Numbered from the stretch's first letter, positions 1 to 7,186 are shown. The stretch: 11,120 nucleotides of DNA from Hyphomicrobiales bacterium (GCA_003567055.1 PXAW01000347.1:1-11120), one strand, 5' to 3'. Numbers and translations: made by a program. The notes: a model not told the origin generated them from the sequence alone.

Positions 1-240
1 CACCAGATTGTTGGCCTCGGAGCCGGAACCCGTGAAGATGACGTTCTTCCCCCGCCCGCCGACCAGAGCCGCGACCCGGTCTCGCGCCGTCTCGATGATC
101 CCGCGCGCGGCGCGGCCCTCGCGATGCACGGAAGAGGCGTTGCCGACATCACCCAGCACGCGCACGAGCATATCCCGCGCCTGTGGCCGCAGCGGGGCCG
201 TGGCGTTGTAATCGAGATATGTCCGCTCCGTCATGCCCAT
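1..240 (-). CDS. Cysteine desulfurase (NifS/IscS/SufS-type), N-terminal part
   Basis: Partial gene: the first 80 codons are present and the rest lies beyond the left edge. The translation starts MGMTERTYLDYNATAPLR and continues with GNASSVHREGRAAR and VIFTGSGSEANNLV. These are the hallmark N-terminal blocks of class V aminotransferase-fold cysteine desulfurases. The SEANN block belongs to the PLP-phosphate binding region; the catalytic lysine and the cysteine loop are outside the window. The enzyme takes sulfur from L-cysteine as a persulfide and gives it to Fe-S cluster scaffolds in the cytosol. In many Rhizobiales such a gene precedes sufB-sufC-sufD-sufS, which fits the Irr boxes upstream, but the downstream genes cannot be seen. 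No clear Shine-Dalgarno sits before the ATG at 240. The ATG at 234 (third codon) is an equally good start and overlaps the stop of a possible leader peptide. The family is certain; the choice of nifS, iscS or sufS is not. Confidence 0.93.
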   Translation of the reverse strand, partial: MGMTERTYLDYNATAPLRPQARDMLVRVLGDVGNASSVHREGRAARGIIETARDRVAALVGGRGKNVIFTGSGSEANNLV

Positions 241-257
241 ACTGTCATCTGGCTCAT
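231..257 (-). CDS. Possible 8-residue leader peptide, coupled to the cysteine desulfurase
   Basis: On the minus strand an ATG at 257 opens an 8-codon frame reading MSQMTVWA and then TGA at 233-231. A GGAG ribosome-binding motif (265-262) lies 4 bases before it. The stop overlaps the second ATG of the cysteine desulfurase (234-232) in an ATGA arrangement, the usual geometry of translational coupling. The main gene has no Shine-Dalgarno of its own at either candidate start, so re-initiation from this mini-ORF would explain how it is translated. An ORF this short can arise by chance, so this is a proposal only. Confidence 0.25.
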   Translation of the reverse strand: MSQMTVWA

Positions 258-300
258 TTGGCTCCGCAGATCCGGGCCGTCTCCCTAAAACAGCGCGCTG

Positions 301-317
301 TGCACGAATTTCTTGCA
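301..317. repeat. Imperfect 17-bp palindrome in the cysteine desulfurase leader
   Basis: The sequence TGCACGAATTTCTTGCA has outer TGCA/TGCA and inner GAA/TTC symmetry with one mismatched pair. It is nested in a wider GTGCA (300-304) and TGCAC (319-323) pair. It lies 60-80 bases upstream of the cysteine desulfurase start, downstream of the Irr boxes on that strand, so it may be in the untranslated leader. It could be a regulator site or may have arisen by chance. I cannot assign it to a known regulator. Confidence 0.25.
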
Positions 318-392
318 ATGCACCCCGCTTGCCGTGCTAATGCACGCCCACCACATGAAGCAGACGTCACGGCGACGGCTCGCTATGCTACC

Positions 393-407
393 TTGGAATC
401 ATTCTAA
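393..407. promoter_or_regulatory. Irr-type iron control element, degenerate left box
   Basis: TTGGAA-TCA-TTCTAA matches the Irr box pattern TTAGAA-N3-TTCTAA with a single base change (G for A at position 396). It lies 19 bp centre to centre from the perfect right box, close to two helical turns, so two dimers could bind on nearly the same face of the DNA. Irr is a heme-responsive Fur-family regulator of Rhizobiales and Rhodobacterales that acts when iron is scarce. Fe-S assembly genes are known members of alphaproteobacterial iron regulons. Confidence 0.55.
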
Positions 408-411
408 CGGG

Positions 412-426
412 TTAGAATAATTCTAA
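412..426. promoter_or_regulatory. Irr-type iron control element, perfect right box
   Basis: TTAGAA-TAA-TTCTAA is a perfect match to the Irr/ICE consensus half-sites TTAGAA and TTCTAA with a 3-base spacer. The left half-site also forms a second perfect palindrome, ATTCTAAC-GG-GTTAGAAT (401-418), with the right half of the neighbouring box, so half-sites repeat in alternating orientation across 393-426. The site lies upstream of a cysteine desulfurase, an expected target of iron control. Which promoter it controls, and whether it represses or activates, cannot be read from the sequence. Confidence 0.75.
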
Positions 427-489
427 AGGGGATGTAGGGAGGCAGGGGGTCGGGAGTCAAGGCTCGTCGGTTCATTCAACCCGTTTTTT

Positions 490-507
490 ATACGCGTTTT
501 CGCGTAT
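490..507. repeat. Perfect inverted repeat, 7-bp stem and TTTT loop
   Basis: ATACGCG-TTTT-CGCGTAT forms a 7-bp stem with a 4-base loop. No T-run follows it in either direction (a T-run precedes it on the plus strand), so it does not look like an intrinsic terminator. It may be an operator or an mRNA leader hairpin for the hydrolase, whose start lies 90 bases downstream. Confidence 0.4.
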
Positions 508-596
508 GACGGCAGGGCTGAAGGTGCCGATACGAAATAATCGCGCGCAGGTCCCCTTCGTGACACTGCGGTGCAAGGCGTCAAAGAGGAACATGC

Positions 597-1379
597 ATGC
601 CTGAGGTGATCTTCACCGGTCCGGCCGGTCGCCTGGAAGGGCGCTATCAGCCCGCCAAGAAGAAAAACGCGCCGATCGCCATCGTGCTTCATCCCCACCC
701 GCAATTCGGTGGGACGATGAACAACCAGATCGTCTACAACCTGTTCTACGATTTCGTGGATCGCGGATTCTCGGTGCTCCGCTTCAACTTCCGTGGCGTT
801 GGCCGCTCGCAGGGCAGCTTCGACCATGGTTCGGGCGAGTTGTCCGATGCGGCTGCGGCGCTCGATTGGGCCCAGACCATGAATCCGGATGCGCGCGCCT
901 GCTGGATTGCCGGCGTCAGCTTCGGCGCCTGGATCGGCATGCAGCTGCTGATGCGCCGCCCGGAGATCGAGGGCTTCATTTCGATCGGCGCCATGGCCAA
1001 TCGCTACGATTTCTCCTTCCTCGCCCCCTGCCCCTCCTCCGGCCTGTTCGTCCACGGCTCCGAGGACCGGGTCTCGCCGGTCAAGGAAGTGATGAGCGTC
1101 ATCGAGAAGGTGAAGACGCAAAAGGGCATCAAGATCGAGCATACCGTCGTGGAAGGCGCAAACCACTTCTTCGACGGCAAGGTCGACGATCTGATGCTCC
1201 AGGTCGGCGCCTATCTCGACGGTCGTCTCGGCCCCAAGTCGACGAACAGGAGCGAGGCACCCGTCGAAAGCAAGGACGCCCCGGCGGCGATCGCGCACCA
1301 GCCCGACGAGGCTCCCGCGAACGATGCCGCGCTTTCCGATGCTGCCGACGGCGTCGATACGGCCTCCTCGCGCGGCTGA
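597..1379 (+). CDS. Alpha/beta hydrolase, serine hydrolase family
   Basis: This 260-residue cytosolic protein has the alpha/beta-hydrolase fold and no signal peptide. The N-terminal strand carries the HPHPQFGGTMNN block (32-43), where families of this fold often place the oxyanion-hole region. The RFNFRGVGRS block (62-71) follows, then the nucleophile elbow GVSFG with Ser108. HGSEDRV supplies the predicted acid Asp157 and GANHFF the predicted base His190, so the triad is complete. The core ends near residue 212. The last 48 residues are Ala/Asp/Glu/Pro-rich and look disordered. The start is set by AGAGGA at 585-590, 6 bases before the ATG; another ATG at 593 is out of frame. The gene is divergent from the cysteine desulfurase and ends at a strong terminator. 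I know of similar hydrolases beside suf genes in Rhizobiales, but the substrate is unknown. Esterase or thioesterase activity is possible and unproven. Confidence 0.93.
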   Translation: MPEVIFTGPAGRLEGRYQPAKKKNAPIAIVLHPHPQFGGTMNNQIVYNLFYDFVDRGFSVLRFNFRGVGRSQGSFDHGSGELSDAAAALDWAQTMNPDARACWIAGVSFGAWIGMQLLMRRPEIEGFISIGAMANRYDFSFLAPCPSSGLFVHGSEDRVSPVKEVMSVIEKVKTQKGIKIEHTVVEGANHFFDGKVDDLMLQVGAYLDGRLGPKSTNRSEAPVESKDAPAAIAHQPDEAPANDAALSDAADGVDTASSRG

Positions 1380-1419
1380 GCCGAGCATCGAACCGCACGA
1401 CACGGTTCCCGAAACAACG

Positions 1420-1457
1420 AAGCGCCGCAGATCAACCGACCTGCGGCGCTTTTCTTT
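1420..1457 (+). terminator. Rho-independent terminator of the hydrolase gene, possibly bidirectional
   Basis: An 11-bp perfect stem (AAGCGCCGCAG at 1420-1430 with CTGCGGCGCTT at 1441-1451) encloses a 10-base loop and is followed by TTCTTT, all about 40 bases after the hydrolase stop. A weaker 6-bp hairpin, GAACCG/CGGTTC (1390-1408), precedes it. On the minus strand the same stem lies 45 bases past the chemotaxis gene stop and is followed by TCGTTGTTTC, so it may also end that transcript, less efficiently. Confidence 0.88.
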
Positions 1458-1489
1458 GGAATGGTCGGACCAGGGAATGGTCGGGCCAG
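1458..1489. repeat. Tandem 16-bp direct repeat, two copies
   Basis: GGAATGGTCGGACCAG (1458-1473) is followed at once by the same 16 bases with one change (A1469 to G1485). Each unit holds a small inverted repeat around TGGTC-G-GACCA; it is perfect in the first copy and has one mismatch in the second. The pair fills the gap between the terminator and the stop codon of the chemotaxis gene. It looks like a local slippage duplication. Confidence 0.7.
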
Positions 1490-1495
1490 GGCCGC

Positions 1496-3199
1496 TTATG
1501 CGGCGCGTACCGCCCGCAGGAAGGAATCGACCTCGCGTCCGAGGCCGGATGAGCGCTCGGACAGATCCGTCGCGGCACTGAGCACCGAATCTGCGGCGCC
1601 CTGCGTCTCGCCGGCGCCGGCTTTCACCATTTCGATGGATTCGGTGACCTCGCCGGTCCCCTTCGCCGCTTCCTGCACGTTGCGGGCGATCTCGTTGGTC
1701 GCCGCGCCCTGCTCTTCCATCGCGGCCGAAATCGCGGTGGAGATTTCCTTCATACGGTCGATCACGCCACCGATATCCGTGACCGCAGTCACGACCTCCT
1801 CGGTCACGCCCTGAATCTGCGAGATGTGGCTGGCGATCTCTTCCGTGGCCTTGGCGGTCTGATCGGCCAGGTTCTTCACCTCCGCCGCGACCACGGCAAA
1901 CCCCTTGCCCGCCTCGCCCGCACGGGCTGCCTCGATGGTGGCGTTGAGCGCCAGAAGGTTGGTCTGGGCGGCAATGCCGTTGATCAGGGAGACGATCTCG
2001 CCGATCTTCTGGGCACCGCTGGCGAGACTGCGCGCGACCTGATCGGTCTGACGCACCTGATCCACCGCCGTGTCGGCGATCTGCGCCGATTGCGTCACCT
2101 GCTGGCCGATTTCGCGCACGGAGGCGTTGAGCTGTTCGGTCGCCGAAGCCACGGCCTGCACATTTGCCGAGGTCTGCTCGGCTGCGCTGGCGACGGACAG
2201 GGCGCGGCCATTGGTCTGATCAGCCGTCTGATGCATGCCTTTCGCCGTATCCTGCATGGCGGCGGATGCGGCGGAGAGCTCGCGCGAAAGATCGGAGACG
2301 GTCTCCTCGAACCCGCGCAGCAGCCTGTCGAGGGCCTCGGCGCGCCGTTCCTTTGCCTGCGCCTCATCCGCAAGGCGCAGATCCGCGTCGCGCTTGGCGA
2401 CGAGCGCTTCCTTGAAGACCTGAACGGATTCGGCCATCTCGCCGACCTCGTCGCGCCGCGATACACCCTCGATGGCCGTATCCAGTTCGCCGCGCGCGAG
2501 GGCCTGCATCCCCTGCCCCAGCCGGCGCAGGGGCCGGGTGATCCCGCGGGCGAGCACGATGCCGAGCGCGACGAGGATCAACCCGGCAAAGCCGGCGATC
2601 GCGAGAAAGATGTTGCGGCTGTCGGCGATTGCAGTTTCGACATCGTGAACGAAGACACCCGTGCCGATGGTCCATCCCCAGGGCTCGAAACCGACCACAT
2701 AGGCAACCTTCAGCGCCTCCTCGTCGCCGCCGGGCACCAGCGGCCAGTCATATTCGAAGAAGCCGCCGCCGGCGCGCGCGAGATCGGCGAGCTCGAGGAT
2801 GATGGAGCGTCCGTCCGGCAGGCGCAGCCCGCTCTGATCGGTTCCCTCCATCGCCGGCACCATCGGATGCATCACGGTGATTGCATCATAGCCGTGGATG
2901 AAGAAATACTCGTCATCGGCATAGCGGATCGGGCGCAGCGCATCGGCTGCCCGCGCCTTGGCTTCCTCCATGCTGAGTTCGCCGCGCAAAGCCTTCTGGT
3001 GGAAGTCGGCGACGATGCTGGCGGCGGAATCGGTAATGTTCACCAGCTCCTGCTGCTTGGCCGACCACAACGCACCGGAGAAGCGCGCAGCGCCGACGAC
3101 GGCAAGGCTGAGGAGTGCGAAAAACGCGATCGCGATCACGAGATAGAAGCGACCACCGACGGTGAAGGCCGGGATCGAAGAAGCGCCTTGTCTGGCCAT
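1496..3199 (-). CDS. Methyl-accepting chemotaxis protein with single-Cache sensor
   Basis: This 567-residue inner-membrane chemoreceptor is complete. TM1 spans about 18-38. A periplasmic sensor of about 150 residues (40-190) has the features of a single Cache domain (sCache_2 type): YFFI at 98-101, MHP at 110-112 and [14 protein letters not shown] at 175-188. TM2 spans about 197-217, a HAMP domain about 217-270, and a long helical signalling domain runs to the C-terminus. The conserved hairpin tip, with [20 protein letters not shown] and [12 protein letters not shown], lies at about 414-445 and contacts CheA and CheW. There is no C-terminal NWETF-like CheR tether. The ATG at 3199 is chosen because AGGAG (3211-3207) lies 7 bases before it; the longer frame opening at 3247 has no such site. 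No chemotaxis or flagellar genes are adjacent, so this is an orphan receptor. The ligand is unknown; small organic acids are common for sCache_2 domains. Confidence 0.95.
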   Translation of the reverse strand: MARQGASSIPAFTVGGRFYLVIAIAFFALLSLAVVGAARFSGALWSAKQQELVNITDSAASIVADFHQKALRGELSMEEAKARAADALRPIRYADDEYFFIHGYDAITVMHPMVPAMEGTDQSGLRLPDGRSIILELADLARAGGGFFEYDWPLVPGGDEEALKVAYVVGFEPWGWTIGTGVFVHDVETAIADSRNIFLAIAGFAGLILVALGIVLARGITRPLRRLGQGMQALARGELDTAIEGVSRRDEVGEMAESVQVFKEALVAKRDADLRLADEAQAKERRAEALDRLLRGFEETVSDLSRELSAASAAMQDTAKGMHQTADQTNGRALSVASAAEQTSANVQAVASATEQLNASVREIGQQVTQSAQIADTAVDQVRQTDQVARSLASGAQKIGEIVSLINGIAAQTNLLALNATIEAARAGEAGKGFAVVAAEVKNLADQTAKATEEIASHISQIQGVTEEVVTAVTDIGGVIDRMKEISTAISAAMEEQGAATNEIARNVQEAAKGTGEVTESIEMVKAGAGETQGAADSVLSAATDLSERSSGLGREVDSFLRAVRAA

Positions 3200-3206
3200 G
3201 AATGAG

Positions 3207-3211
3207 CTCCT
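3207..3211 (-). promoter_or_regulatory. Ribosome-binding site that sets the chemotaxis receptor start
   Basis: The minus strand reads AGGAG, 7 bases before the ATG at 3199. It favours that start over the upstream in-frame ATG at 3247, which would add 16 residues before the membrane segment. Confidence 0.8.
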
Positions 3212-3379
3212 GCATAACGCAAGGGTAGTTACGTTGATGCAGCGCAATATGCGTGATCGCTTAAAAGAGACTTACGTAACGTGAGAAATGTGCTCGTTTA
3301 CGGGAAAAAAGATCAGCGCCGGGAAAACACAGATCAAAAATCTATTGAGGATTGCTCATTCAGCGAATGGATTCGCCTT

Positions 3380-6300
3380 TCAGTTGCTGGCCGGATCAGC
3401 AAATCCCGGCGGCAGCAGCAGCATCGGCGGCTCGGCCCCGCTGCCGGGGGAGTCATCCTCGAACAAGCCGCGCCAGGAATCGCGCTCGCGCTCGCGTTCG
3501 AGCAGCCGGCGAATATCGTCCTGCATGCGCGTGCGCTCGGCTTCTTGCGCAGCCGCCTCGGCCTGACGCGCAGCCTCGGCCTCGGCCTCGCGTGCGGCCG
3601 CCTCCCGCGCGAGACGGGCGGCTTCCTCTGCGCGAGCGGCCTCTTCCGCCGCGAGGCGCTCGGCCTCTTCCTGTGCGCGACGCGCTTCTTCCTCTGCGGC
3701 ACGCTCAGCCTCGATCTGCGCCCGACGTTCACGCGCGGTGGCCTGCGCAGCCTCGATGGCAGCCGGTCGCGCTTCTGCCGCGCGCCGGGCGCGCTCGCCC
3801 AGCACCTCCTCCCACGCGCGTTGGGCCGCCTCGCGGGCACGCTCCATGCGCAGCTGTTCGAGGCGCCGGGCGCGCTCGCCCGCTTCACGCTCGAATGCCT
3901 CGATCCGGTCGAGCTCCCGCTGCAGCACGATCTGCGCCACGCCGTTGGTCAGCGGCCCGGTATCGACGCTACGCGCCATCGCCCCGGCATCGCCGGTCCA
4001 GCCGAGCGTGATGCGTGGCGCCGGCCCGCTCCAGCCCGGAGGCGCCGAGGCGGCGCGCAGGTTGCCGCGTATATCGACACGGCCCTGCGACAGATCGAAA
4101 GCGGCGCCTCCGCGCCAGCCGGCCTCTGCCGCATGCGGATCCGGCAATTCGAGCGGCTCCAGCCGCAGGCTGCCGCCAACCAGCGTCACCGGCACGGTGA
4201 CAGTGTCGGCGCGGAAAATCTCGTCGTCGAGCGCGCTCTCGACATGGCTCTGCAGGCGCCGACCGCCGAGCGGATCATCTTCTGCGAGCGCCCGCTCGAG
4301 CCCGATCGTGATCGCATCGGGCGCCATGCCGGTGACCACCACGTCTTCGAGGAGAATCGTACCGCCACCGGAGAGATCGGCGATGGCGGCGGCGAGGCTC
4401 TCCCCTGATGCCCCGAAATCGAGCGCACCGGTCAGCCGCGCCGAAAACGGCGCGCCGGGCACGAGGGTCTGCGCGGGAAAACCGGAGAATTCCACCTCAC
4501 CGACGGCAGCGAGGGGTCCGTCGGGGGCGCGGCGCAGACTGAGGCCTCCCGCAAGCCCGCCTTCGCCGAAACCGGCTGCGAAATTCTCGACCGCGAGACC
4601 GTCCGGGAGCAGCACCAGATCGAATTGCGCCTCACGCGCCACCTGGCCGCGCCCGAGCGCGACATTCCCGGCACTGATACCGATCCTCCCGCTGCGCAGC
4701 GGCAGCGCGACACGCCCGAACGGCGCATCACTCCAGCCCGCCACCGAAGCATCGCCACCGGTATCGGTGAGCAGGACGTCGATCAGCGCCGGAAGCGACA
4801 GGGCGCCGATGGCGAGTTCGCCGGAAAGTGTTTCGCGACCGAGCCGCAGATCGCCGCGCACGCGCTCACCGGCGATGCGCCCGTCCAGTTCGAGCCGCGA
4901 GGCGCCCGGTTCGCGCGCGAGCGACAGCCGCATCTCCCCGGGCAACGTGTCGAGACCGGCCTCACCCAGGGCAAACAGCGCCAGCGTCGGACGCAGATCC
5001 TCGCTGCTCAGCCGGATCTCGCCGTCCCAGATCTCGCGGGTGATCGCATCGATCGACAAGGCCCGCGTCGTGCGAAAGCGCAGGCCCGCCATGTCGCCCG
5101 AGGCGGTGGCCGCGTAGCGATCGGCGCCCGAGCGGCGCATCTCCATGGTCAGGTTCGACGATTGTCCCGCCACGGCGGGGTGGTCGAGATCGACCCAGTC
5201 ACGCGTATCGCGCGTGGCCAGGAAGAAGCGGAAGGATTCGGTGCGCCCGCCCAGGGTCGCGGCTGTCGCGCTGAACGGTCCTCCGGCCACCTCGCCCTCC
5301 AGCGATAGCCGCAGCGCCCCGGCGGCGAGCTCGTCACCCGGCGGCAGGCGGTCGATCGAGACGGCGAGATCGAGCCCGCCCTCGCGAATGAAGGGCGGGG
5401 CCAGACCGGCCAGACCATCCTGCTGGAAGCGTGCGAGCAGCGTCAGCAGCGGTGCTGCGCGCGCGGCCTGTAGCCGCCCCGAAATCAGCCCGGCCCCGTC
5501 GGGATTGATCCGACCCGACAGCGACGCCTCGGCTCCGGCCAGCCCGGCAATGTTGAATCTATCGACGACGAGCGTCTCGCCCTCGCTGCGCAGACGGGCA
5601 TCGATGCGTCCGCCCCCCTCGTCGCCATAGCGCACATCCTGTGCGACGAGACCGATCACCAGATCGTTCTCCCCCGCCGTCAGCGGCACCGCGTCGAGGG
5701 GCGGCAGATCTTCGAGATCGATGCCGTCGGCGCGTATCTGAGCCTCCACGCGTCCGCGCTGCCCGATTTGCGGCGCGCGATACTCCACGCTGCCACCGAT
5801 CTGCGCAGTGCCGGCCCGGAAGGCCAGATCGCGCACGCTCACCCCTTCCGGATCGATCGCCACACGACCGGCAATGTCGAGATCGGGTCCGCGCACCAGC
5901 CCGAGCCATGGCCCTTCCAGGCCGACGCGCCCGAGATAGCGCGCGAGGCGGTCCCCATCCGCCGCGACCAGCCGGGCATCGCCCGCAATCCGGTCCCGCG
6001 CGGTCAGATCGACGGCACCGGCGAAGGACAGTTGCGCCTCGCCGGGCAAGGTCACCGCGCTGTGAGCGATCTGCAATGCGCCGTCTTCCAGCATAGCGCG
6101 CAGCCTGACATCGAGCAGCTCCTCGCGGGCAAAGCCGATACTGCCGAGCTCGAGCGCCAGATCGATCGGTGGCAGCGGCGCGCGCGGCCCGTCCGCCGTG
6201 AGCCAGGATGTGAGCAGCGCGGCGCGCGGGCCGGTCATGATCGCGTCGAGCGCCAGCCGGCGCCCGGCGAGTTCGAGCGTGAGGCGCGGATCGTCGAGCC

Positions 6301-7186
6301 GCAGGAAGCCGCTGCCTTCGAGCTGGGAACCGAGCGAGGGATCACCCAGTTCGAGCCGCAGATCGGACAGGGCGAAACCCGGCCCCTCGCTGGCGAAGTC
6401 ACCGCTGAGCACGATCGGATCCTGCACGGCGAGCTCCGCCCCCGTCTCGGCGGCGGGCAGCGCGACGATGCGCATCGTACCATCGAGGACCGGGCGATAG
6501 CGGGCAGCCTCGGGTAGCAGGCGCAAAGCCGCGTCGACATCGTAACGCAGCGGCGTATCCGCACCGCCGACCAGCCGCATCTCCATGCTGAGATCATCGG
6601 TGAGCGCGCCGGTGCCGAGGCGGAACGTATCACCGCCATAGACCCCCTCGATCCGCCATGGTCCGGCCAGCGAGGGCGCGCCGAGGCGCAGATTGGCGAT
6701 CTCGGCCCGACGCATCGCGCCGAATTCCGGAGTGATCGTGATCACGTTGAGATGGGTGATGGCGAGATCGTCGAAGGCGAGCGTGCCAAGCGCTTCCGGC
6801 CCCTCACGCATGCGCTCGGGAAACCGGATCGCACCCTCCTCCATCGGAAGGCGCAGATCGGCGCGGGCGATGCCGATATTGTTGAAGCGCACCTGCCCGC
6901 GCAGCAGGGCCGTCAGCTCCATTTCCGCAGCGACATTCTGCGCCACCAGCGAGGGCGATGCACCGTCGGGAATGCCGATGGTCAGGCCGTCGACCCGCAT
7001 GCGCGGCGATGGCAGCAGCCGCAGATCGATCGCGCCGCGCGTCTCGACCGGGATGCCGGCCGCGGACGACAGCGCCGCCTCGAGATCGAGACGCCTCTCC
7101 TCCCAGTCGACGAAAGGCGGGATCGCGAGTGCTGCCACGAGGATCAGTATGACGATAGCCGCCAGAGCGGTCAGACTGTCACGCAA
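3380..7186 (-). CDS. AsmA-family envelope protein with long C-terminal charged helix
   Basis: This 1268-residue protein has an N-terminal membrane anchor (about 6-27) followed by PPFVDWEERRLDLEAALS and the GAIDLRLLPSPRMRVDGL block, both typical of AsmA proteins. The body is long and rich in beta-strands. Near 950-1080 is an AsmA C-terminal-type stretch: LSGGGTILLEDVVVTGM, then FDLSQGRVDIRG. Residues about 1090-1239 form a 150-residue Ala/Glu/Arg-rich helix or coiled coil, and a short proline-rich tail ends in LLLPPGFADPASN. AsmA-like proteins such as AsmA, TamB and YhdP are tied to phospholipid transport and outer-membrane homeostasis, with the body in the periplasm. The length is close to that of YhdP and TamB. 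The start is TTG: an in-frame stop (7204-7202) closes the frame upstream and no in-frame ATG lies between, while AAGGGG (7202-7197) sits 10 bases before it. The gene is followed 180 bases later by the chemotaxis gene. The exact substrate is unknown. Confidence 0.9.
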   Translation of the reverse strand: MRDSLTALAAIVILILVAALAIPPFVDWEERRLDLEAALSSAAGIPVETRGAIDLRLLPSPRMRVDGLTIGIPDGASPSLVAQNVAAEMELTALLRGQVRFNNIGIARADLRLPMEEGAIRFPERMREGPEALGTLAFDDLAITHLNVITITPEFGAMRRAEIANLRLGAPSLAGPWRIEGVYGGDTFRLGTGALTDDLSMEMRLVGGADTPLRYDVDAALRLLPEAARYRPVLDGTMRIVALPAAETGAELAVQDPIVLSGDFASEGPGFALSDLRLELGDPSLGSQLEGSGFLRLDDPRLTLELAGRRLALDAIMTGPRAALLTSWLTADGPRAPLPPIDLALELGSIGFAREELLDVRLRAMLEDGALQIAHSAVTLPGEAQLSFAGAVDLTARDRIAGDARLVAADGDRLARYLGRVGLEGPWLGLVRGPDLDIAGRVAIDPEGVSVRDLAFRAGTAQIGGSVEYRAPQIGQRGRVEAQIRADGIDLEDLPPLDAVPLTAGENDLVIGLVAQDVRYGDEGGGRIDARLRSEGETLVVDRFNIAGLAGAEASLSGRINPDGAGLISGRLQAARAAPLLTLLARFQQDGLAGLAPPFIREGGLDLAVSIDRLPPGDELAAGALRLSLEGEVAGGPFSATAATLGGRTESFRFFLATRDTRDWVDLDHPAVAGQSSNLTMEMRRSGADRYAATASGDMAGLRFRTTRALSIDAITREIWDGEIRLSSEDLRPTLALFALGEAGLDTLPGEMRLSLAREPGASRLELDGRIAGERVRGDLRLGRETLSGELAIGALSLPALIDVLLTDTGGDASVAGWSDAPFGRVALPLRSGRIGISAGNVALGRGQVAREAQFDLVLLPDGLAVENFAAGFGEGGLAGGLSLRRAPDGPLAAVGEVEFSGFPAQTLVPGAPFSARLTGALDFGASGESLAAAIADLSGGGTILLEDVVVTGMAPDAITIGLERALAEDDPLGGRRLQSHVESALDDEIFRADTVTVPVTLVGGSLRLEPLELPDPHAAEAGWRGGAAFDLSQGRVDIRGNLRAASAPPGWSGPAPRITLGWTGDAGAMARSVDTGPLTNGVAQIVLQRELDRIEAFEREAGERARRLEQLRMERAREAAQRAWEEVLGERARRAAEARPAAIEAAQATARERRAQIEAERAAEEEARRAQEEAERLAAEEAARAEEAARLAREAAAREAEAEAARQAEAAAQEAERTRMQDDIRRLLERERERDSWRGLFEDDSPGSGAEPPMLLLPPGFADPASN

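Larger units (their letters stand above)
241..596. promoter_or_regulatory. Divergent control region between the cysteine desulfurase and hydrolase genes
   Basis: This 356-base stretch separates two divergent genes, and I see no protein gene in it apart from the possible leader peptide at its left end. From left to right it holds an imperfect palindrome (301-317), two Irr-type boxes (393-426) and a perfect 7-bp inverted repeat (490-507). A ribosome-binding site for the hydrolase lies at 585-590. The Irr boxes are about 150 bases from the cysteine desulfurase start and 170 from the hydrolase start, so they could act on either promoter. A weak minus-strand -10-like TAGCAT (390-385) lies beside the left Irr box. 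No convincing -35 hexamer was found on either strand. Confidence 0.7.

Noticed and set aside
490..507. The hairpin at 490-507 as an intrinsic terminator
   Set aside because: No T-run follows the stem on either strand; the T-run is on the wrong side for the plus strand and reads as A on the minus strand.
423..1403. A 326-residue open frame on the minus strand opposite the hydrolase
   Set aside because: The composition is that of an antisense shadow, and the plus-strand hydrolase has a full catalytic triad and ribosome-binding site.
1826..3205. A 459-residue open frame on the plus strand opposite the chemotaxis receptor
   Set aside because: It mirrors the codon pattern of the receptor gene and contains no recognisable domain or hydrophobic core.
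3200..3247. Upstream in-frame start for the chemotaxis receptor at 3247
   Set aside because: AGGAG lies 7 bases before the ATG at 3199, and the extra 16 residues (with two cysteines) do not resemble receptor N-termini.
3305..3310. A minus-strand run of six T as a terminator for the AsmA gene
   Set aside because: No stable stem lies directly before it; only a 4-bp GATC pairing and an isolated 6-bp repeat (3363-3376) with a 2-base loop were found.
3467..3916. The repetitive Ala/Glu/Arg-coding stretch as a DNA repeat array
   Set aside because: No repeat unit of fixed length is kept at the DNA level; the pattern comes from a helix-forming protein composition.
3281..5117. Long plus-strand open frames opposite the AsmA gene (3281-4408 and 3738-5117)
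   Set aside because: They are very rich in Arg, Ala, Ser and Pro, lack domains, and are antisense to a continuous 1268-codon gene with clear AsmA features.
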